Source: JBBRVP01 sp038246785
GTDB taxonomy: Bacteria; Actinomycetota; Actinomycetes; Jiangellales; Jiangellaceae
Assembly: GCA_038246785.1 (NCBI GenBank)
Contig: JBBRVP010000013.1
Coordinates: forward strand, 13,359 to 77,358
Direction: 5' to 3'
Length of the DNA: 64,000 nt
Numbering within the stretch: the first letter of the stretch is position 1; each line of letters begins with the position of its first letter. This document shows positions 20,020-28,798 of the stretch, piece by piece. Below the pieces are notes generated by a model. The model had not been told where the DNA came from. It made no database searches and saw only the letters and a program-made list of their open reading frames with translations. The position numbers were made by a program, and so were the translations under genes.

Positions 20020-22134
20020 GTGGAACCGCTCGACTATGTGAAGGCCGTCGCGGCGAGGTGGCGCATCGTCGTCGCGGTCGTGCTGGCCGCCGTCGTGGCC
20101 GCAGCGTGGACCACGCCGGCCTCGCCAGGCCCCGCGTCCCCCGTCGACGGCTACCAGGCCACGGCCACCCTGCTGCGCAGCCCGGCCGACCCCAATCCCA
20201 ATCCACCGCCGCTGGCGTACGTCACGCTCTTCACGACAGTCGGTGGAGTGCCCGCCCGTGTCGCCAAGACGCTCGGCTACAAGGGTTCGCCGGCAGAACT
20301 GGCGAGCACCATCCGCGTCGTCCCAGACGACACGACCGGATCGGTGCAGATCACGGCGGAGGGTCCCGACGGTCGACGGGATGCCCGGGTGGCCAACGCG
20401 TTCTCGGCAGAGCTCATCAACACACTGGTCCAGACCGCCCGACGGGCCAGGGAAGACCAGATCGGTCGGCTCTCCGAGCAGCGGACTGCCGCTTGGGCAT
20501 CCGTGCGGCAGAACAGCGGATCGTCCAACGTCGCGCTGCAGCAGAAGGCCCAGTCGGACGGCGCCCGCTTCGCCGACCTCGACGGGCAGATCCAGGACCT
20601 GAAGGCGCAGAACACCCAGCCAGCGCCACCGTTCACGGTTCTCCAGGCGGCGACCCCCGTGCCGGCAGCGGGTGGTGGTGTCCTCAGTGCCCCGCGTGGG
20701 CGGGCGGGACGGGTCCTCCTCGGTGGCATGGCCGGCCTGCTCGCCGGCATCGCCCTAGCCCTTCTCGTGGCGCGCGTCGACACCCGGCTGCGGACCCGCG
20801 CCGAGGTGGAGGGCGCCTTCGACCTGCCGGTGCTCGCCGACATCCCGCGAGCGTCCCTGCGCGCGCGCCGAGGATTCCGGATCGCTGTGGTGGACAACCC
20901 GGGTGGTGCCGTTGCGGACGGCTACCGCTCCCTGCGGTCCACCCTGCTGCTGCTCGATCCGCGTCAACTGATCCCAGGGCGTCCCACAACGACGATTCCC
21001 GATGGGCCAAGGGTCGTGCTCGTCACGTCCGCACGGGCCGGCGAGGGCAAGACCACGACGGTCGTCAACCTGGCGGCCGCGATGGCAGAGACCGGGCGGC
21101 GCGTGCTGGTCGTCGACTGCGACCTGCGCAACCCCATGGCCTACCGCTACCTGAAGGTCGAGCCCGGGCAGGGCATCACAGACCTGCCCGTCGCTGGTGG
21201 CATCGAGCTCAAGGCCCCCACCTGCGTCCCGCAGGTCGACCTCATCCAGGCCGGCACGGGTGCCTTTGCGCACGTCGCCGTCTCGATGGCCCTGCCAGGC
21301 ATCATCGAAGCCGCTCGCAAGCAGGCCGACGTGATCTTCATCGACGCGCCTCCGCTGCTCGCGGGCGCGGCGATGGAGGCACTGAGCGTCGCCGACTCCG
21401 TGCTCCTGGTGTGTCGCTCCGGCCGGACCAGCCGGGACCAGGCACAGCGCGCCCGCGACCTGATCGAACGGGTTGGCGTCCCCACCTATGGCATCGGCTT
21501 CGTCGCCAGCGCGGAGTCCGCGCTTTCGCGGATCTTCCCGCTTCCCTCGGAGCGTCGCTCCGGACAGGTCCCGGCGGGCGCGGCGGCAGGCGACACGAGT
21601 CCAGTCGACAAAGCAGCCCCGATCGGGCCACCGGGGGCCTCGGCCACGGCTGCCCCGGACGATGCTCGGCCCACCGTCCCGAGTGCACGCAGCTCTGAGG
21701 CCGCCCCTCGTCCGTCCTGGGCAGCAGCAGCCGGACCGGCGGACGGTCAGCCCGGGCCGGCCCTCTCTCCGCCGGCCACACCGATGTCGCCATCTCCCGT
21801 TGAGCACCTGCCGACGAGCTCGGTCACGACAACTCCCGCGGAGGAACCGGCCCGGGCGGACGTGGTCCGCGCGGAGGTGCACACGCCCGAGGACCCGGCA
21901 CACGGGCCTGCAGTCGACTCCGCGGACGGGAGCCGGGTCGGTCCACTCACCAAGGCCGGACCGACCGCCGAGACGCAATCCGATGCGCCAGATCCGCCGC
22001 CCCAGGAGCCGCTGTCGATCGCGCAGCGAGTGGGACGTGAGCCGGTCTCCGGCCGGGGCACCAGCTACGGCGCGTCGCGAGCACGCGGTCAGGCCACGAC
22101 ATCGCGCAAGTACAACCGCCGAGGGCGACGGTGA
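20020..22134 (+). CDS. Wzz/BY-kinase fusion for polysaccharide chain-length control
   Basis: 704 residues. A Wzz-like N-terminal part has membrane helices at about 15-32 and 228-247. The cytoplasmic bacterial tyrosine-kinase domain follows: Walker A TSARAGEGKTTTVVNLAAAM, Walker A' VLVVDCDLRNP, Walker B VIFIDAPPLL. The last ~190 residues are Pro/Ala/Ser/Thr-rich and look disordered, with only two tyrosines near the end (SYGAS, RKYNRR) instead of a Tyr cluster. The GTG start has GGGGGAG before it. The family sets export and polymer length in Wzy-type systems. Confidence 0.88.
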   Translation: MEPLDYVKAVAARWRIVVAVVLAAVVAAAWTTPASPGPASPVDGYQATATLLRSPADPNPNPPPLAYVTLFTTVGGVPARVAKTLGYKGSPAELASTIRVVPDDTTGSVQITAEGPDGRRDARVANAFSAELINTLVQTARRAREDQIGRLSEQRTAAWASVRQNSGSSNVALQQKAQSDGARFADLDGQIQDLKAQNTQPAPPFTVLQAATPVPAAGGGVLSAPRGRAGRVLLGGMAGLLAGIALALLVARVDTRLRTRAEVEGAFDLPVLADIPRASLRARRGFRIAVVDNPGGAVADGYRSLRSTLLLLDPRQLIPGRPTTTIPDGPRVVLVTSARAGEGKTTTVVNLAAAMAETGRRVLVVDCDLRNPMAYRYLKVEPGQGITDLPVAGGIELKAPTCVPQVDLIQAGTGAFAHVAVSMALPGIIEAARKQADVIFIDAPPLLAGAAMEALSVADSVLLVCRSGRTSRDQAQRARDLIERVGVPTYGIGFVASAESALSRIFPLPSERRSGQVPAGAAAGDTSPVDKAAPIGPPGASATAAPDDARPTVPSARSSEAAPRPSWAAAAGPADGQPGPALSPPATPMSPSPVEHLPTSSVTTTPAEEPARADVVRAEVHTPEDPAHGPAVDSADGSRVGPLTKAGPTAETQSDAPDPPPQEPLSIAQRVGREPVSGRGTSYGASRARGQATTSRKYNRRGRR

Positions 22135-22406
22135 CCGTCACCATGACCCGGTTCCGGCGTAGGCAGGAAGCCCTCTGGCGACGTGTGCCGGATGGTGTCA
22201 TCGTGCTGCAGCCGTCAGGGGATCCCGTCTCTGTGACTGGCCCGGGGCGTGCCCTCTGGGACGCCCTTGCCGTCGGCGGTACCCGTACGGAGTTGGCGCG
22301 GCGGTTGTCATCGACGTTCGACGTGGAGGAGCACCGGGCCGTTGAGGTCGTCGACGAGGTGTTGGGCCACCTCGTCGACCTGGGCGTCGTCCGCGAGGAA
22401 CCATGA
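22131..22406 (+). CDS. PqqD-like protein (RiPP recognition element fold)
   Basis: 91 residues. The winged-helix PqqD-like pattern is seen in VPDGVIVLQPSGDPVSVTGP, then GRALWDALAVGGTRTELAR and VDEVLGHLVDLGVV. PqqD and lasso-peptide B1 proteins bind peptide leaders and present them to modifying enzymes. The GTG start overlaps the kinase stop by 4 bp, and its own stop overlaps the next start by 4 bp. With the HprK-like gene at 26078 it suggests a peptide-directed process in this polysaccharide operon; the client is unknown. Confidence 0.8.
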   Translation: MTVTMTRFRRRQEALWRRVPDGVIVLQPSGDPVSVTGPGRALWDALAVGGTRTELARRLSSTFDVEEHRAVEVVDEVLGHLVDLGVVREEP

Positions 22407-23539
22407 CCGTCGTTCGGCTCGACACCCTGCCCCCCACGGCCGCGGCCGTGGGCGCTCACGGACTGCCTGGATCGGAGCTGGATCCGCCGGGCGAGCCGCT
22501 GGCTCCCGCCGACTGGGAGCGGTTGATCGAGGTCGTGCGGTCCGAGCGGCTCAGCGGTCTCCTGGCGGCGGCCGTCACCGCAGGGGCCTGGCCCGTCACC
22601 GACGACCAGCACGCCGACGTCGTCGACGCCCACGTCGAGAGCATGGCCGCAGCTCTGCTCCTCGAGCGCCTGGTGATCGACGTTTCGGATGCTTTGACGG
22701 AGTCGAGCATTCCTTTCCGCGTGTTGAAGGGCACGGCGCACGCACACTTGGACTTCCCCGACCCGGCCCTGCGCCCCTTCGGGGACGTCGACCTGCTCGT
22801 CAGGCCGGAGGCACTGCCGGCGGTCATGGCCCGGCTGGAGCAGCTTGGGTTGACACCTGTCTCGCCGCAGGTCCGCCCCGATTTCGCCCAGCGCTTCGGC
22901 AAGAGCTTGGTGCTCCGGACGTCGGGCGGGCTCGAGCTCGATCTGCACCGCACGCTCGTGCCCGGCGCGTACGGCTTCCGCATCCCGATCGAGGACCTGT
23001 GGTCGGCGGAGCGCACGTTCGGCGTCGGGGGAAGCACGCTGGCCGCCCTCGGGGATGAGCAACGGCTCCTGCACGCGGCCTACCACTCCGTTATCGGCGG
23101 TCGAGCGCGGCGGCTCATGGCGCTGCGGGACCTCGCCGAAATGGCGCTCTACGGCCGGTTCGAGCAGGCGCGGTTGCGCGAGCTCGCCCAGCGCTGGGGC
23201 TGCGAGCCGGTGCTGGCGAGCGCCGTCCGGGACGCCTGGTCCACCTACCGCATCTGCGACGTCACGGCGCTGTCCCGTTGGGCAGATCGCTACGAGATAC
23301 CACACCGCGAGCGTCGGCTCTTGGCTCTTCACGCGACCCCCGAGGTGTCCTACGCCGCCCAGGCGCTCAGCGCCGTCGCCTCGGTGCCGGGCATGCGATC
23401 CAAGGCTGCCTTCGTCACCAGCCTCGCCCTCCCGGACCGTGCGTTCCTCCAGGAGCGAGGGACGACCCGAAGCGCGTGGTTGGCTCGCGGGATACGGCGC
23501 AGCGTCGCGGCGGCGCGGCAGGTATTCGGGCCGACCTGA
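22403..23539 (+). CDS. NTP_transf_5 family nucleotidyltransferase
   Basis: 378 residues. The nucleotidyltransferase core is PFRVLKGTAHAHLDFPDP, then LRPFGDVDLLV with the paired Asp, followed by a helical C-terminal part (DEQRLLHAAYHSVIGGR). Similar proteins (Pfam NTP_transf_5) occur beside HPr-kinase-like and PqqD-like genes in lasso-peptide and exopolysaccharide clusters. The transferred nucleotide and acceptor are not known. The ATG overlaps the pqqD-like stop by 4 bp. Confidence 0.82.
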   Translation: MTVVRLDTLPPTAAAVGAHGLPGSELDPPGEPLAPADWERLIEVVRSERLSGLLAAAVTAGAWPVTDDQHADVVDAHVESMAAALLLERLVIDVSDALTESSIPFRVLKGTAHAHLDFPDPALRPFGDVDLLVRPEALPAVMARLEQLGLTPVSPQVRPDFAQRFGKSLVLRTSGGLELDLHRTLVPGAYGFRIPIEDLWSAERTFGVGGSTLAALGDEQRLLHAAYHSVIGGRARRLMALRDLAEMALYGRFEQARLRELAQRWGCEPVLASAVRDAWSTYRICDVTALSRWADRYEIPHRERRLLALHATPEVSYAAQALSAVASVPGMRSKAAFVTSLALPDRAFLQERGTTRSAWLARGIRRSVAAARQVFGPT

Positions 23540-24903
23540 TGGGAGAGTCGTGGGCGGGGCGAGCCGTCGCCGTCGCCGGCGTCCTCGGCGTCTTCGTCTG
23601 GTCCGCCGCGTTGTTCTGGTCGATGGAGCACGCGAGCTACGACCATTGGGGTGCGCTGGTCGTGGTCGGCGCGCTGGTCCTGCTGTCGGTTCCGCTCTAC
23701 CGCTGGGCGGCGCGCGCCGACGGTCAGCCTGGCGTGCTCTGGCTGCTGTGGATCGCGCTGACGGCGAAGCTGCTCGCCACGGCGGCCCGGTGGTACGTCA
23801 CGTTCGCGCTGTACGACGGCCAGGGCGACTCGGTCGGCTACCACAACGCCGGCATGCAGATCGCCGACAACCTCCGGTCCGGCACTCTCGTCGTGCCGAA
23901 GGAGGGGTTCGTCAGCACGAGATTCGTCGAGCTGGCCACAGGTGTCGTCTACACGGTCACCGGACCCACCCTCATCGGTGGCTTCCTCGTCTTCGCCTGG
24001 GCTGCGCTGTGGGGCCAGTGGCTGTTCTACCGCGCCTACCGCATGGCCTTCCCCGACGCCCCCTCCCGGCGCTACGCCGTCCTCGTGCTGCTCTGGCCCT
24101 CGCTGCTCTTCTGGCCCTCGTCAGTGGGCAAGGAGTCGTTGATGCTGCTCGCGCTGGGAACGGCGACCTACGGGGCGGCCAGGGTCTACGCCGGTCGCCT
24201 GTCCGGCGTCGTCCCGTTGCTCCTCGGCACCGGTCTGGCGTCCGCGGTGCGGCCGCACATGGCCCTGATGATCGGCGCCGCCGTCGCCGCAGGCGTCCTC
24301 GTCTACCGGCCCCGACGCCGGACGTCGCTGACCCCGATGATCCGCCTGGGGGCCTTCGGTGCCTGCGCGGTGGGTGTGGCGACGCTCGTCTCCCATGCCA
24401 CGGACTACTTCGCGACCACACAATTCGACACCTCGTCGTTGGGGTCGGTGGCCACGGAGGCCGCTCGAAGAACCACGACCGGGGGTTCGGAGTTCGATGC
24501 CCAGCCGGTCGGTGGTCTGTCGGACATCCCCCGAGCCTTCATGACCGTGCTGTTCCGGCCGTTCCCGTGGGAGGCCCGCAACGCCGTCACGCTGATCGCG
24601 GCCGCGGAGTGCCTCCTGCTGATCGCGCTGCTGACCGCATCGTGGCGGCGCCTGCTCCGCGTGCCACGCCTCGCGCTCAGGGTGCCGCTCGTCGTCATCA
24701 GCCTGGTCTTCGTGCTGGAGTTCGTCGTCGGCTTCTCCGTGTTCGGCAACTTCGGGATCCTTTCCCGGGAGCGGTCACAAGTGCTGCCGTTCGTGCTGCT
24801 GCTCAGCTGCCTCCCGCTGGTGCTCCCGGATCGACGTCACATCCCGTCCCCCGACACTGTCCGGCGCCCCGTGGGCGCCTCGAGAGAAGGTGCCATCTCG
24901 TGA
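23539..24903 (+). CDS. Polytopic membrane protein, candidate GT-C or polymerase
   Basis: 454 residues with about 10-11 hydrophobic segments. An acidic loop after the third segment (LYDGQGDSVGYHNAGMQIAD) and a central WPSSVGKES motif stand out. The layout resembles lipid-phosphate-sugar GT-C glycosyltransferases or polysaccharide polymerases, but no decisive motif is present. The ATG shares one base with the previous stop (TGATG) and the gene overlaps the next by 4 bp, so it belongs to the same operon. Confidence 0.7.
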   Translation: MGESWAGRAVAVAGVLGVFVWSAALFWSMEHASYDHWGALVVVGALVLLSVPLYRWAARADGQPGVLWLLWIALTAKLLATAARWYVTFALYDGQGDSVGYHNAGMQIADNLRSGTLVVPKEGFVSTRFVELATGVVYTVTGPTLIGGFLVFAWAALWGQWLFYRAYRMAFPDAPSRRYAVLVLLWPSLLFWPSSVGKESLMLLALGTATYGAARVYAGRLSGVVPLLLGTGLASAVRPHMALMIGAAVAAGVLVYRPRRRTSLTPMIRLGAFGACAVGVATLVSHATDYFATTQFDTSSLGSVATEAARRTTTGGSEFDAQPVGGLSDIPRAFMTVLFRPFPWEARNAVTLIAAAECLLLIALLTASWRRLLRVPRLALRVPLVVISLVFVLEFVVGFSVFGNFGILSRERSQVLPFVLLLSCLPLVLPDRRHIPSPDTVRRPVGASREGAIS

Positions 24904-26081
24904 ATGACAACCTGCCGGCCGTCCTCGGCGGTGATCCGGCCTTCCCCGAAGGGCTTCCGCTCGTCCGGCCCGCAGTGCCGGACGTCGCCGCCGAGCTTGC
25001 CGAGGTTCTGGCCAGCGGCCAGCTCACCAACGGTCGCCACGTCCGCGCGCTCGAGGATCTCGTCGCAGAGACCTGCCAGGTCCGGAACGCGGTGGCGGTC
25101 AGCTCCTGCACGGCCGGACTCATGCTCGTCTACCGCGTGCTGGGCGCGCAGGGCCGCGTCGTCCTCCCCAGCATGACGTTCGCCGCATCGGCCCACGCCG
25201 TCGTGTGGGCCGGAGGATCGCCTGTCTGGGCCGACATCGACCGGAGGACTGGAGGTATCGACCCGCAGAGCGCGGCCGACGCGCTCGACGGTGCGGTTGC
25301 CCTGTCGGGCACGCACGTCTACGGGGGACCGTGCGACGTCGCCGCGCTGGAGGACGTCGCAGCCGAAGCGCGGGTACCCCTCGTCCTCGATGCCGCGCAT
25401 GCGCTCGGCGCGAGTCTGGACGGGCGCCCCGTGGGCGCCTCCGGCAGCGCCGAGGTGTTCAGCCTCAGTCCCACCAAGGTCGCCGTGGCCGGCGAGGGTG
25501 GCATCGTCACCACCCAGGACGACAGCCTTGCCGAGGCGCTGCGCATCGGGCGTGATTACGGCAACCCGGGCAACTACGACACCCAGTTCGTCGGCCTCAA
25601 CGCCCGGATGTCGGAGCTGCACGCCGTCGTCGGTGTCGGCTCCGTGCGCCGTCTGCGCGAGACAGTGGAGCACCGCAACGCGCTGGTCCAAGGGTTCGCC
25701 GAGCTGACCTCAGACGTGGCGGGGCTGCGGCTCGTCGACGTGCGAGACGGCTGCCGCTCGACGTGGAAGGACCTGACCGTCGTCGTCGAACCGTCGGTGC
25801 TGGGACTGCGCCCCAATCAGGTGGCGGCTGCCCTGCGGGTGGAGGGCGTCGACACGAGGCGCTACTTCGAGCCGCCATGCCACCGGCAGAAGGCATACGC
25901 CGACATGCCGCCCGAGCGGGAGCTGGTGGCCACAGACTGGTTCACGGCGCGCGTCCTCACCCTGCCGCTCCACACCGGGATGACGAAGCCGACAATCGCC
26001 CGTCTGGCGACCGCCGTCCGCCGGCTCGCCGACTCGGCGGACCGGGTCGGCGTTGCGCTGGAGGAGCAGCGCAGCGCGTGA
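24900..26081 (+). CDS. DegT/DnrJ/EryC1/StrS-type sugar aminotransferase
   Basis: 393 residues, fold type I PLP enzyme. The PLP-binding Lys lies in FSLSPTKVAVAGEGG, the cofactor Asp in PLVLDAAHALGAS, and YGNPGNYDTQFVGLNARMSE is the family's substrate loop. It aminates a keto sugar nucleotide, plausibly the 4-keto product of the dehydratase at 18093. The GTG start overlaps the previous stop by 4 bp and its stop overlaps the next gene by 4 bp. Confidence 0.9.
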   Translation: MNDNLPAVLGGDPAFPEGLPLVRPAVPDVAAELAEVLASGQLTNGRHVRALEDLVAETCQVRNAVAVSSCTAGLMLVYRVLGAQGRVVLPSMTFAASAHAVVWAGGSPVWADIDRRTGGIDPQSAADALDGAVALSGTHVYGGPCDVAALEDVAAEARVPLVLDAAHALGASLDGRPVGASGSAEVFSLSPTKVAVAGEGGIVTTQDDSLAEALRIGRDYGNPGNYDTQFVGLNARMSELHAVVGVGSVRRLRETVEHRNALVQGFAELTSDVAGLRLVDVRDGCRSTWKDLTVVVEPSVLGLRPNQVAAALRVEGVDTRRYFEPPCHRQKAYADMPPERELVATDWFTARVLTLPLHTGMTKPTIARLATAVRRLADSADRVGVALEEQRSA

Positions 26082-26974
26082 ACAGCGCGATCGTCGAGCG
26101 CGACGAACCGGTGGTGAGCTCGCCGCGGGCTTGGACCACGCTGGCGGGATCAGCGCTGGGGACGTTGGTCGAGGTCCGCGTCCACGCTGGCCCGGATGAT
26201 GCCGGCGCGCTCGCCGAGTTGTTCTCGCCGCTGCTCACGCTGGCACCGACGACGGCTCCCCCGGGCAGAGCGGTGCTGGGGCTCACGGTCGACCGACGCG
26301 CTGACGGATGGGGACTGGTCGACGAAGCGGTCACAGACCTGCACGTGACAGTCGACGACGTCGCCGAGGCGGCCCTCGCGGTGATCAACTCCCGCATCGT
26401 GGAGGCGGCCCAGCGTCACTGGGTCGTGCTGCATGCAGCGGGAGTCGTCGTGGACGGGCGTACGGTCCTCCTCGTCGCGCCATCAGGTTCGGGGAAGAGC
26501 ACCCTGGCGGCCGGTCTCGTCGGCGCCGGCGCCGACTACCTGGGCGACGAGGCGGCCGCGATCTCACCCGATGACCTCAGCCTCCACGCTTACCGCAAGC
26601 CCCTGGCCTTGAAGGCCGGCTCCCTGACCGCCGTGCGTCGAGCCGCGGCCACCGGCGCCCGACCGGATCGCCGACTCCTCGACCCGTCCAGGATGGGTGT
26701 GCGGGTGCCGGAGACAGCGGCTCCTCCCTCGCTCCTGGTCCTCCCCGGCTTTCGGACGGGCGCGACGGGGACCGCCACGGTCGTGCCACCGGCCGAGGCC
26801 GTCCTGGCGATCGCCCAGTCGACGTTCGGCTTCGCCGAGCACGGCGAGCGCGACCTGGCCGTGCTGGCCCGCCTGGTGCGTCAGGCACCTGTGGTGGCGC
26901 TGTCCTATCGCGATCTGGAGTGGGCGGTGCGGGCCGTCCAGGACCTCGCCGGGAGCACCGTAGAGGTGGCGTAG
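26078..26974 (+). CDS. HPr kinase/phosphorylase-like ATP-binding protein
   Basis: 298 residues. The P-loop [20 protein letters not shown] is at about 126-145, followed by GADYLGDEAAAIS, which matches the HprK Walker B region. The N-terminal HprK DRTGG domain is absent, as in the HprK-related proteins of exopolysaccharide and lasso-peptide clusters. In the paeninodin lasso system such a kinase phosphorylates the precursor peptide. The GTG overlaps the aminotransferase stop by 4 bp. Its substrate here is unknown. Confidence 0.8.
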   Translation: MNSAIVERDEPVVSSPRAWTTLAGSALGTLVEVRVHAGPDDAGALAELFSPLLTLAPTTAPPGRAVLGLTVDRRADGWGLVDEAVTDLHVTVDDVAEAALAVINSRIVEAAQRHWVVLHAAGVVVDGRTVLLVAPSGSGKSTLAAGLVGAGADYLGDEAAAISPDDLSLHAYRKPLALKAGSLTAVRRAAATGARPDRRLLDPSRMGVRVPETAAPPSLLVLPGFRTGATGTATVVPPAEAVLAIAQSTFGFAEHGERDLAVLARLVRQAPVVALSYRDLEWAVRAVQDLAGSTVEVA

Positions 26975-27062
26975 CCGATCTCCTCCAGACATCGCAGGAG
27001 GGATCGTGGCGCCGTCCCTAGGCTGGCAGCAGGTCGGGGTGGGGACCTCTGGAGGGGGACGG

Positions 27063-27439
27063 GTGACTCTGTACCAGGAGCACGACGAAGGCATCAGTCG
27101 TCGACAGCTGCTGCGGCGATCGGCGATCGTTGGCGGATCGCTGATGTGGACGGTTCCGCTCGTGCAGTCGATCCCGAGCACGGCCCTCGCGACCGAGGGC
27201 AGCGTGCCCGGCAATGGACGCCGTCCTGTGCCTACGTCCACGTCCCTTCCGAAGCCAGCGAGACGGCCGGAAGCGGCTGTACGTCGCCAAGTGCGGCGAC
27301 AGCACCGCCAACGCGGGCTCGGAACGGCAGATCGATCGTGACGTGCCACCTCGGCTGTGTCGCTGACGGCGTAGCCGTGGGACCGGGCGTCCCCACGACC
27401 AGCGAACACATCTTCGCCTGGCAGAAGTGCCAGGCCTGA
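27063..27439 (+). pseudogene. Small Tat-signal Cys-containing protein, apparently frameshifted
   Basis: The GTG at 27063 follows GGAGGGGGAC. It opens a twin-arginine signal (ISRRQLLRRSAIVGGSLMW, cleavage after ALA near residue 45). The opening frame then becomes Arg-rich and stops at 27341. Good GC-ending codons continue instead in frame +2 (PSCAYVHVPSEASETAG, from about 27220), then frame +1 (RLYVAKCGDSTANAGSE, 27275-27320), then frame +2 again (SIVTCHLGCVADG to WQKCQA, stop 27439). I infer a mature Cys-bearing exported protein of about 80 residues interrupted by indels or assembly errors. An alternative start at 27006 also has AGGAGG. Confidence 0.55.
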
Positions 27440-27470
27440 CAGCAGCACGACGCAAGTCCGGGGGGACGCC

Positions 27471-28787
27471 TTGAGTGCGCGCACGTTCGACGAGTCGCGC
27501 CGGATGCTGGAGCGCTACGAGCGCCTAGTGCCGGGCGCCGCACACACCTATGCCCGCGGCCACGACCAGTACCCCGACGGCATGGCCCCCTTCATCGCCC
27601 GGGGCCACGGATGCCGGGTGTGGGACGTCGACGGCAACGAGTACCTCGAATACGGCTCAGGCCTGCGAGCGGTGACACTGGGGCACGGGCATCCGCGCCT
27701 GGTCGCCGCCGCTGCAACTGCGATGGCCGCCGGCAGCGGGTTCGTCCGGCCGTCGGCGCTCGAGGTCGAGGTCGCCGAGGAGTTCCTCGAGGCGTTTCCG
27801 CGGCTGGACATGGTGAAGTTCGCCAAGAACGGCTCCGACGTCACGACGGCCGCCGTCCGGCTGGCCCGCGCCGCGACCGGGCGCGAGAGTGTCCTCGTCT
27901 GCTCCGACCAGCCGTTCTTCTCCACCGACGACTGGTTCATCGGCTCGACGGCCATGCCGGCTGGCGTGCCGGATCCGGTCCGTGAGGCCACGCAAGGGTT
28001 CGGCTTCAACGACCTCGCATCGCTGGAGCGGGCGCTGACGGACGCGCCGGGCGGAGCGGCTTGCGTCGTGCTCGAAGCGGCGGGCGCCATCGAGCCGGAG
28101 CCGGGCTTCCTCGAGGGCGTCCGAGGGTTGTGCGACCGGTACGGCGCCGTGATGGTGCTCGACGAGATGATCACCGGTTTCCGCTGGCACCGGGGCGGCG
28201 CACAGCACGTCTACGGCGTCCAGCCGGACCTGGCGGCCTTCGGGAAGGCACTCGGCAACGGGTTCGCGGTCAGCGCACTCGCCGGTCGACGCGACCTGAT
28301 GGAGCTGGGCGGCCTGGCTTCGCCACACGAGCGCGTCTTCCTGCTGTCGACGACGCACGGGGCGGAGACCGGCGCGCTGGCCGCGGCTCGGGAGGTCGTG
28401 CGCATCTACACCGAGGAGGACGTCACCGGCACGCTGCACCAGCGCGGTCGGCGCCTCGCCGCCGGAGTACGAGCCGAGGTCGATGCGCGCGGTCTGGACG
28501 AGTCCTTCCTCGTCCTGGGCCGCGACTGCAACCTCGTCTACGCGACGCTCGACGGGGAGGGTCAGCGCTCGCAGGGATTCCGAACGCTGTTCCTGCAGGA
28601 GACCATGAGGCGCGGGCTGCTGGCCCCGTCGTTCGTTCCGAGTGCCGCCCTCAGCGAGGACGACGTGGACCGCACCGTCGCGATCGTTGCCGAGGTGCTC
28701 GACGTCTACGCCAAGGCACTGGAGTCGGGGCTCGACGGATTCCTCGACGGACGACCCGTCAAGCCCGTGTTCCGGCCCTACGCCTGA
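27471..28787 (+). CDS. Class III aminotransferase, glutamate-1-semialdehyde mutase-like
   Basis: 438 residues, PLP fold type I, class III. The PLP Lys is in AAFGKALGNGFAVSALAGR, with the cofactor Asp in MVLDEMITGFRWHRGGAQ. HemL has the same architecture, but relatives within sugar clusters aminate or isomerise sugar or amino-acid-like precursors, and I favour that. The start is TTG, supported by GGGGGGAC directly upstream. It lies 31 bases after the broken Tat gene and is followed by a GT2 gene. Confidence 0.85.
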   Translation: MSARTFDESRRMLERYERLVPGAAHTYARGHDQYPDGMAPFIARGHGCRVWDVDGNEYLEYGSGLRAVTLGHGHPRLVAAAATAMAAGSGFVRPSALEVEVAEEFLEAFPRLDMVKFAKNGSDVTTAAVRLARAATGRESVLVCSDQPFFSTDDWFIGSTAMPAGVPDPVREATQGFGFNDLASLERALTDAPGGAACVVLEAAGAIEPEPGFLEGVRGLCDRYGAVMVLDEMITGFRWHRGGAQHVYGVQPDLAAFGKALGNGFAVSALAGRRDLMELGGLASPHERVFLLSTTHGAETGALAAAREVVRIYTEEDVTGTLHQRGRRLAAGVRAEVDARGLDESFLVLGRDCNLVYATLDGEGQRSQGFRTLFLQETMRRGLLAPSFVPSAALSEDDVDRTVAIVAEVLDVYAKALESGLDGFLDGRPVKPVFRPYA

Positions 28788-28798
28788 GACGAGAGAAC

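Noticed and set aside
24863..25441. The 18-base string GCGCCCCGTGGGCGCCTC occurring twice (about 24866 and 25426)
   Set aside because: Both copies are inside unrelated coding sequence in a GC-rich context and extend no further, so chance is the simplest explanation.
22131..26974. A lasso-peptide biosynthetic cluster
   Set aside because: PqqD-like and HprK-like genes are present, but there is no asparagine-synthetase-like cyclase and no transglutaminase-like B2 protease.
27006..27062. GTG at 27006 as the start of the Tat-signal gene
   Set aside because: It has AGGAGG upstream, but it adds a 19-residue Gly/Val stretch not typical of Tat signals and the GTG at 27063 has an equally strong ribosome site; kept only as an alternative.
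27471..28787. Calling the class III aminotransferase hemL (tetrapyrrole synthesis)
   Set aside because: It sits among polysaccharide genes, starts with TTG after the EPS operon, and no other haem gene is nearby; a sugar-pathway paralogue is more likely.
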